The notes under the pieces were generated by a model, which was given only the letters and a program-made list of their open reading frames with translations, ran no database searches and was not told where the DNA came from. From Ruminococcaceae bacterium UBA6413 (GTDB lineage Bacteria; Bacillota; Clostridia; Oscillospirales; Ruminococcaceae): 39,185 bases of DNA. Below, piece after piece: positions 33,619 through 39,185 of the stretch (its first letter is position 1; every line of letters starts with the position of its first letter). A program made the position numbers and the translations under genes. The stretch covers positions 1 to 39,185 of the forward strand of contig DJPL01000019.1 in NCBI GenBank assembly GCA_002437415.1, read 5' to 3'.

Positions 33619-36600
33619 TTATTTACGCTTTTTCTTTGATAAGAGCATTACCGCGCCTGATAACAGTAATGCCATACCGCCTGTAAGAGCGACACCTGTG
33701 TCGGGACTGATGGGCTTTTCGGGCTCGTTGGGCTCAACAGGTTCGTCAGGCTTTTTGGGCTTGTCTGTAGAGTCGCCGGGAGTAGGTACATCGGGCTTTT
33801 CGGGATCGTCCGGAGTAGGCTTATTCGGATTCTCGGGCTCATCGGGAGTAGGAACATCGGGAGTTGCGGGTTCTTTCTTAGGAACTGCCTTTACACTCAT
33901 ATCGTACAGTGAAGAGCCGTTTTTGTAAAGCTCGTATGCTGTAAGAGCAAGAGTTGCCTGCTCTGTAGCCATATAGTTTTCTTCGCCGCCGAGGACGTGG
34001 CTGTAGCCGCTTTCTGTAGCGTAGCTTTCAAGTGCATCGATAAGGGTTATGCCGTCAACGATAAATCTTGAATCTGTCAGCGGGTCGATGCCGAGAGCGG
34101 CAAGAGCTATAAATACCTGTGAGGTGCTCTCACTGCCGTTTGCATATCTTGCATTCTCGTCAAGTGACTCAGAAAGGAACTCAAGACCGCTGTCGATAGC
34201 CGCCTTTACCTTCTCGTCAGCCGCATAGGGAGCGAGCGCCTGTAAAGCCATAGCTGTAAGGTCAACGTCTGTTGCATCGCCTGCGAGAGCCCAGCCCTTG
34301 CCTGTCATATTGTCGAGAATGTAAGTGATAAGTTCATCGTGAGTTTTTGCGCTGTAATCTGTTGTATCGAATGCGATAAGTGCAAATATAGCCGCATTCA
34401 CGCCCTGAGATGTGATATAGTCCATATCGTCAAGACCGCTCAGCAGGTTGCAGCCTTCTACATCTGCGGAGTTCTTTCCGAGGGCTGACAGAGCGAGTAT
34501 AACTCTTGCATTTTCTGTAGGCTTTCTGACTGAAAGTCTGTCTGAGCCGTTTGCCTTTACAGCTTCACAAAGCTCGTTGCAGTACTTGTCAGCCTTGTCA
34601 GCCGAAAGCTTGCCTGCTCTTGCGAGAGCAATTACAGACCATTCGCCGCCGATCGACTGAACGGGGTATATTTCGTTTTCGGCAAGAGCACCGAGAACAG
34701 TGTTGTAGTGTTCTTCGCTCTTAGCGCCTGCTTTCTTTATTGCATCAATTACAGCAAATCTTTCGATCGTCTTGTCAAGAGCTTCGGCGTTTGTGACCTT
34801 ATCTCTTAAACGCTCGGGAACTGCGGAGTAAGCCGCCTTAGCGCTGTCGATCCTGTCACTGCTGTCTGATGTTACCTTGCCGATCTCGTCAATTGCAGCT
34901 ATTGCCGCATTTACTACATCTGCTTCTGCTAAAGCGAGCGCGTCTTCAGCTTCTGTCAGTGTTTCGTAGTTTCCTACAAGCGTCTTTGCGTTGTCGGTGA
35001 GCTTGTCATAAGCTTCTCTTGCCGCCGCGATATCTTCATTGCTGTCAAGTGTTACATCGCCTATAGCATCTATAAGCTCTTCGACCTGCTTTGCCGCTGT
35101 GATATCATCTGGGATAAGCTTAAGATAAGCGTATACGGGCTGTTTTTCGCCGCTTTGAACGATAATTCTTACAGTCTTTATTTTTGACTGACTGCTGATC
35201 GCTATATCAGCCTTAGCGTCAGCTGTGATACGCTGATTATTTACATAAATATTATCGTCTGCCGCACCTGCAACAGATATGCTTACACTCTCTTCAATGC
35301 CTGTGTTTACTTCATAAACACCGTTATCATCGGGAGTGATCTCCTTTATTGTGTTGCCGTCGTTATCTGTGATAACTATTTTTTCGGGGAGTGCTGTTGT
35401 GCCGACTTCCTCTTCATTTGCGGTAGTTCTTACAACGTAAGAAACCTCTGTTGATTTCTCGTTGAATACGCCTGCCCAGATGTTGCTTGCTGTCTGGATC
35501 TTTACATAGTGAACGCCGTTTTCAAAAGTAACCGGGTTGCCGTCTTCGTCAACTGCCCACTTTAAGTCAAAACCGTTTGATGCGGCATCCTCGCTGTATG
35601 CGTTTACATTATCGCCTATCGAACCGTTTCTGAAGTAGTCAACATAGCCGAACTTTGTTTCGCCGACAAATGAAGCTGTAGTGCTGTCACCCTGAATTGT
35701 ACCCTGGATACTGGGGATAACAACACCTCTCAGAGTGATCGTATCACCCTTTGCAAGGTCGTTCATATAATAAACGCTGGGTGAAACCCATCTGCCGGTC
35801 ATTTTCGAGCCGTCGTTTGAGTTGCCCTGATTATCTGTCCAGCTTGTCTTGCCGTCAGCTGTCTTCTTGTATGTTACTTCGTAATCTGTGATCGTTGTAT
35901 CTTCAAAATGCTCACTGCCTGCAAGTGCATACCAGGTGTTGCCGTCTTCCGATACATAAATCTGTCCGCTTTCAGCCGCACTTCCGCCGCTTGCAAAGCT
36001 GTTGCCGTAAGCGTAGAAGTCAAGGCCGTAGGGGTTTGAGGGATCATCGGTTATGGGGTTATCATAGTAATATGTGATATAACCGCCGAAGTTACCGATA
36101 GATTTCATTGTGCCTGCGAGTGTCGTTTCAGGTCCTACACCGAAGGAAATGTTGGTGTACTGGCTGTTGATACAAAGATAATCTACTACCTTGTCAGGTA
36201 CTGCATACTTGCTTTTCTTTGTAGCCTTTACTGTGTAGCTTTCCGAAAGAGTGCCGTCTGATACAGTGACCGTAGTATTGCCGCTCTTTGTAACAAGGCT
36301 GTAGTAGCCGTTTTCGTCTGCTGTAGCCTCATCACTGCCGATCGTAACTGTGCAACCGTCAGCCACCTTGAAATATACTGTGGGATATTCCGCATCGTTT
36401 GCGATAACTACATCGTAGCTCAGAAGCGAAGGATCAAATGCAGGATATAAGTCGCCGTAATCGCTCTTAAGCTCTGTGAGGTGTACATCATTTACGGATA
36501 CGTCAGCCTTTACGAGCTTTACAGTGTAGCTTACTACCTTATCTGCATCGTCAAACTTGCTTACAAGATAGTCGCCGTCAGATACCATATCGATCGATAC

Positions 36601-38055
36601 CGTAACAGTACCGTCATTGCCGAATGAGTATGCGGGTGTTGTGCCGCCGCTCTTGAATTCTGTATATTCGCCGTCAGTCTTTGTTCTTACATGAACATTG
36701 GCTGTCTTACCCTTTACGGTAAGCGCAACACTTTCCGTGCCGCCTAAAACATATGCCGTATAGCTGTTGCATTCTGCATTTGTACCTGTTGTATCGGTTA
36801 TGTTGCCGTTTACGTCATTTCTGAAAACAGTACCCTCGGCGTAGCCGTAGTACTTGGTAGCGTACAGCTCTCTGCCTGAGGGGACAAGAGTAATACCGCT
36901 TGTGCTTGCGATTTCTGCCGTGTAGTCATAGGGACGTGTTACATTGAACACATACTGTGTCTTTATGCTCTCGTCGTCATTGTAGCAAAGCTCCAGTATA
37001 AGCTTGCTTAAACCGAAAGGAATGTTTGATATGCTGTTGAAGCTGCCGGACTTAATTTCTTTCCTCTGCGCTTCTCCGTTTAAATCTGTATAAACAGCAT
37101 AGCAATTCAATAAATCACTGTTGAACTTTGTGTTGCTTGTAAGTGATATCGAAGATGTGCTGTAAGTCTTTATATTTACATCATATTCAAGCTTTTCGGG
37201 GGCAAAAGCGTCATTATCCCAGCCGTCAAGGGAGAACGCCGAGAATGCAAGGCTTTCAAAGCGAGCGGCGGGTCTGTCGCCCTCCTTAACAGTCACCTTG
37301 TATGTGCTTGCGGTTGCACCCTCGCCTACGGTAACGGTGATCATATCGCCGTCCTTTATTTCTGTAGGCTTTGTAAGACTGAGTGTGTCATTGCCGATTT
37401 TGCTTACAGTCTTGAAATTCTTGTTCAGTGCTGTGGGACGGAAATTGATGCTCTTTGTGCCGAAAGGAACAGTAAGAGTGTATTCATAAGTCTTTGCGCT
37501 GAATTCGGGGGACAGCGTGCCGTAATCGCTGTTTATTGCTTTAAGCGATGTATCTGTGCCGCTCCAGTCACTGCCGAGGTCTGTACCCCAGCTCATAGTA
37601 TACTGCATACGGATCTCGTCACCGTCTGCAAGCTTGCCGTTGGCTACCGTATAAGCAGTAAAGCCTTCGTTTGTAAACCAGTCGTTGAGTGTGCCCATCC
37701 AGCCGCTCATATTGCCGCCGTCATAAGCTTCAAGACCTGCTATTTCTGTTATGTAGCCTGAATCTGCGCCGGTCTGTGTAAAGCCGGAGCTTTCGATAGC
37801 GTCCTTAATGCAGGTCATAGCGCTTGAATTCTTATCAAGCGATACCCACTTGTCGACCTTGGTGCCTGTCCACGCGGGAGCTTCACCGCCGTCGACCGCT
37901 TCGGTAAACGTTGTGTTTTCTACGATAACACGGACGCTTCCGAGGTCGTCATCGGCAAATACCGTAAAGCTTACCTGCGGTACAGACAGTAACGCAAGTG
38001 AAAGCGCCAACAGTAAAGCCGTCACTTTTGCTGTAAATTTCTTCACAGTCGTCAT
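33619..38055 (-). CDS. Giant wall-anchored protein with DUF4430 and alpha/alpha-toroid (intrinsic factor-like) domains
   Basis: This 1478-residue surface protein has a signal peptide (cut after VFA, about residue 34) and a DUF4430-like domain (about 40-155, with SGWMGTLNDWFTNEGF). Cadherin-like beta-sandwich domains follow (about 170-258 and 521-640, others between). Two three-helix spacer repeats (about 985-1110) come before an alpha/alpha-toroid (about 1130-1378; TENARVILALSALGK, VDLTAMALQALAPY, STSQVFIALAALGID). The C-terminus is a Pro-rich wall spacer, the sorting motif SPDTG (near 1452), a membrane helix and KKKRK. Transcobalamin and intrinsic factor consist of an alpha/alpha barrel plus a DUF4430-like domain; here both types occur in one chain in the opposite order. 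The ATG follows AAGGAAGGTAAAACT. The cobalamin riboswitch upstream supports a corrinoid-capture role, which remains inferred. Confidence 0.9.
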   Translation of the reverse strand: MTTVKKFTAKVTALLLALSLALLSVPQVSFTVFADDDLGSVRVIVENTTFTEAVDGGEAPAWTGTKVDKWVSLDKNSSAMTCIKDAIESSGFTQTGADSGYITEIAGLEAYDGGNMSGWMGTLNDWFTNEGFTAYTVANGKLADGDEIRMQYTMSWGTDLGSDWSGTDTSLKAINSDYGTLSPEFSAKTYEYTLTVPFGTKSINFRPTALNKNFKTVSKIGNDTLSLTKPTEIKDGDMITVTVGEGATASTYKVTVKEGDRPAARFESLAFSAFSLDGWDNDAFAPEKLEYDVNIKTYSTSSISLTSNTKFNSDLLNCYAVYTDLNGEAQRKEIKSGSFNSISNIPFGLSKLILELCYNDDESIKTQYVFNVTRPYDYTAEIASTSGITLVPSGRELYATKYYGYAEGTVFRNDVNGNITDTTGTNAECNSYTAYVLGGTESVALTVKGKTANVHVRTKTDGEYTEFKSGGTTPAYSFGNDGTVTVSIDMVSDGDYLVSKFDDADKVVSYTVKLVKADVSVNDVHLTELKSDYGDLYPAFDPSLLSYDVVIANDAEYPTVYFKVADGCTVTIGSDEATADENGYYSLVTKSGNTTVTVSDGTLSESYTVKATKKSKYAVPDKVVDYLCINSQYTNISFGVGPETTLAGTMKSIGNFGGYITYYYDNPITDDPSNPYGLDFYAYGNSFASGGSAAESGQIYVSEDGNTWYALAGSEHFEDTTITDYEVTYKKTADGKTSWTDNQGNSNDGSKMTGRWVSPSVYYMNDLAKGDTITLRGVVIPSIQGTIQGDSTTASFVGETKFGYVDYFRNGSIGDNVNAYSEDAASNGFDLKWAVDEDGNPVTFENGVHYVKIQTASNIWAGVFNEKSTEVSYVVRTTANEEEVGTTALPEKIVITDNDGNTIKEITPDDNGVYEVNTGIEESVSISVAGAADDNIYVNNQRITADAKADIAISSQSKIKTVRIIVQSGEKQPVYAYLKLIPDDITAAKQVEELIDAIGDVTLDSNEDIAAAREAYDKLTDNAKTLVGNYETLTEAEDALALAEADVVNAAIAAIDEIGKVTSDSSDRIDSAKAAYSAVPERLRDKVTNAEALDKTIERFAVIDAIKKAGAKSEEHYNTVLGALAENEIYPVQSIGGEWSVIALARAGKLSADKADKYCNELCEAVKANGSDRLSVRKPTENARVILALSALGKNSADVEGCNLLSGLDDMDYITSQGVNAAIFALIAFDTTDYSAKTHDELITYILDNMTGKGWALAGDATDVDLTAMALQALAPYAADEKVKAAIDSGLEFLSESLDENARYANGSESTSQVFIALAALGIDPLTDSRFIVDGITLIDALESYATESGYSHVLGGEENYMATEQATLALTAYELYKNGSSLYDMSVKAVPKKEPATPDVPTPDEPENPNKPTPDDPEKPDVPTPGDSTDKPKKPDEPVEPNEPEKPISPDTGVALTGGMALLLSGAVMLLSKKKRK

Positions 38056-38091
38056 AGTTTTACCTTCCTTTATTCTTTTTTGCCGTAAGGC

Positions 38092-38349
38092 TTAACCGTC
38101 TAATCTGCGTTTTGCCGCTTTTCTTCTTTGCCGGGAGCGTTCGCGTTTGGCACGGCTTTTCTCCTTTGCGGATACTGCGGGCGGCTCTTTAAGCCCTGCG
38201 GCTTCAAGGGCGCGCGTCCACGGACCGAGCTTCTGCTTGATAAAGCATACCTCATCGGGAGAAAAATCCGAGCGTTTCGGCAGGTATCCGAGCTGCTTAT
38301 GCTTTTCGCAAAGCATGGCTACGGCTTTGTTATATTTTTCGTCTGCCAT
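38092..38349 (-). CDS. Small HNH_repeat-like (homing endonuclease-associated repeat) protein
   Basis: This 85-residue basic protein starts at ATG 38349 after TTTGGAGGTGGCGTT; the longer frame to 38376 lies in the terminator. Residues 1-55 contain HKQLGYLPKRSDF and LGPWTRALEAAGL, matching the pattern of the homing endonuclease-associated repeat (LGxxPtxxDF then FGsWxxALxaAGL). The tail is Lys/Arg-rich (KEKSRAKRERSRQRRKAAKR). There is no nuclease catalytic motif, so it is more likely a DNA- or RNA-binding protein. It is the first gene under the riboswitch, 36 nt before the surface protein gene. Confidence 0.8.
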   Translation of the reverse strand: MADEKYNKAVAMLCEKHKQLGYLPKRSDFSPDEVCFIKQKLGPWTRALEAAGLKEPPAVSAKEKSRAKRERSRQRRKAAKRRLDG

Positions 38350-38377
38350 AACGCCACCTCCAAACAAAAACGGCAAT

Positions 38378-38407
38378 AAAAAATGCCTTCACTAAAAAGT
38401 GAAAGCA
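38378..38407 (-). terminator. Riboswitch expression platform: intrinsic terminator
   Basis: On the minus strand TGCTTTCACT (38407-38398) pairs with AGTGAAGGCA (38393-38384) around TTTT, followed by TTTTTT. It lies between the cobalamin aptamer and the first gene, so cobalamin binding would favour termination. A second hairpin (GTACAGCC/GGCTGTAC, 38468-38496) lies between aptamer and terminator and may take part in the switch. Confidence 0.82.
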
Positions 38408-38518
38408 CAACTGATCTTTTTGCACAGCAAACATAAGCCGTACAGTAGGCTCGAAAAAAGCATACAGGTACAGCCTTAGCTGAAGATCGGCTGTACTTCT
38501 TCCTCGTCCAAGAGACAA

Positions 38519-38648
38519 TGCCGAAAAACACGGGGGTATTCTGACTTGTGAGCGTGGGCTCAGATACAGTAATGACGGTTGCTCCGGATTCTCACCGGAT
38601 TCCCTATTACCTACCGGGCAAAAAGCCTTTCGTACCGCATTTTCGATA
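38519..38648 (-). ncRNA. Cobalamin riboswitch aptamer
   Basis: Read on the minus strand, the conserved core TAGGGAATCCGGTGAGAATC (about 38608-38589) is followed by CGGAGCAACCGTCATTACTGT. The B12 box AAGTCAGAATACCCCCGTG follows (about 38547-38529). P1 can form from CGAAAA (38645-38640) and TTTTCG (38527-38522). This is the class of cobalamin riboswitch that senses adenosylcobalamin or a related corrinoid and shuts off uptake or synthesis genes. It controls the whole operon down to 28719. A covariance search would fix the exact ends. Confidence 0.92.
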
Positions 38649-38662
38649 TTCGGTTAAGGTTA

Positions 38663-38691
38663 AGTATAGCATAAAGGGGGAAGAAATGCAA
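38663..38691 (-). promoter_or_regulatory. Promoter of the cobalamin operon
   Basis: TTGCAT (38691-38686) and TATACT (38668-38663) are separated by 17 nt on the minus strand. Transcription would start about 38656, immediately before the riboswitch. The promoter lies 31 nt inside the right arm of the long inverted repeat. Confidence 0.85.
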
Positions 38692-38722
38692 GAGGGAAAG
38701 AGGGATTATGAAAATAAAAAGG

Positions 38723-39185
38723 GTTGTGACACAACCCGAAAAAGAAAAAGTGAGTTGAAACGCAAAAGATAGTGCGCACGGCTCACTTTTTGGTATTTGG
38801 AGAAAGTTTGTTTTTAGTGTACTTCTGTTATACCGTTTTAGTAATTAACATTGATAGCAGGCTACCGATAGTGCTGTTTGTCGGACAGCACTTCTCGGGT
38901 TCGCTATTCCATTTAATAACGTTGCTACTATGAACGAGGGAGAAAACCCAAGGGAAGAGAGGAAGGCGCTCCAAAGGCGCTTTCCCCTCTCCCCTTAGGT
39001 TTTCTCCCAAATCAGTTATTCCTCTTGAGCGACATAAGGAGCGGGAGCATTGCTTTTTGCAATGCTCAGACGTGCATCCCACTTTCCTGACTCCTCATCT
39101 CTTCTGCCATAAAGGGGTGTTGGCGATAAGACACACAAACGACGGCGTTTAAAAAGCTGCCGTAAGCGGGACGCTCCGCTCTGTT
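38723..39185 (-). repeat. Long structured repeat, right arm (copy 4)
   Basis: This is the inverted copy of 28223-28684, cut by the window end at the GAACAGAGCGG side. The inner stem AGTGCTGT/ACAGCACT is perfect here. A short palindrome GGGTTGTG-A-CACAACCC (38721-38737) and a hairpin GTGAGTTG/CGGCTCAC with flanking A and T runs lie at the inner end, isolating the cobalamin operon promoter from outside transcription. Confidence 0.85.

Noticed and set aside
38378..38520. Separate small RNA between the riboswitch and the first gene
   Set aside because: The hairpins here are explained as the expression platform of the cobalamin riboswitch; no independent promoter was seen.

Overview
The window looks like chromosome of a gut Clostridium-class Firmicute, most likely an Oscillospiraceae/Ruminococcus-type or [Eubacterium] siraeum-type organism. 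The evidence is Gram-positive lipoprotein signals, AGGAGG-type ribosome binding sites, TTGACA/TATAAT promoters with 17-nt spacers, an SPDTG-type cell-wall sorting signal, Thr/Pro-rich surface linkers, a GH25 lysozyme, an L10-leader rplJ-rplL operon and an ECF-type vitamin transporter. The genus is an inference. No rRNA, tRNA, CRISPR array or transposase was seen.

Layout. (a) 575-4201: a CUT1 sugar importer (lipoprotein plus two permeases, no ATPase) with its own promoter and terminator. (b) 4232-7271, minus strand: an ECF sigma factor overlapping a large single-pass membrane protein, a likely anti-sigma or surface sensor. (c) 7335-7925: intergenic repeats only. (d) 7959-9175, minus: rplJ-rplL with an attenuator leader. 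(e) 9293-12361: a 2.9-kb module (polysaccharide deacetylase, membrane protein, MATE exporter) between two identical 81-nt inverted repeats. (f) 12616-15693, plus: a GH25 lysozyme, a decayed stretch, a frameshifted secreted protein and a small membrane protein. (g) 15744-18060, minus: a small conserved protein, and a MarR/MATE pair with palindromic operators. (h) 18270-25342, plus: purine salvage and uptake, comprising a COG2509-type FAD oxidoreductase, xanthine phosphoribosyltransferase, and a BMP-type nucleoside importer (lipoprotein, double ATPase, two permeases). (i) 25355-27920: a Cache-type hybrid histidine kinase. (j) 27986-28684: repeats. (k) 28719-38691, minus: a cobalamin-riboswitch operon.

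The most notable part is (k). A cobalamin riboswitch with an intrinsic terminator precedes a small HNH_repeat-like protein, a 1478-residue cell-wall-anchored protein, a membrane-anchored DUF4430 protein, an EcfT subunit, and one polypeptide fusing two EcfA ATPases to a membrane S component. The large wall protein carries a DUF4430 (transcobalamin C-terminal-like) domain and an alpha/alpha-toroid resembling the other half of intrinsic factor/transcobalamin. I read the locus as a Gram-positive surface capture relay for cobalamin feeding an ECF importer. The riboswitch is seen directly; the corrinoid-capture role is inferred. The whole operon lies between inverted copies of a repeat of about 460 nt.

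The intergenic DNA is rich in structured repeats: a family whose core folds with compensatory changes among copies, a 'twin-hairpin' family with conserved loops and divergent stems, and a family of about 105 nt found once singly and once in tandem.
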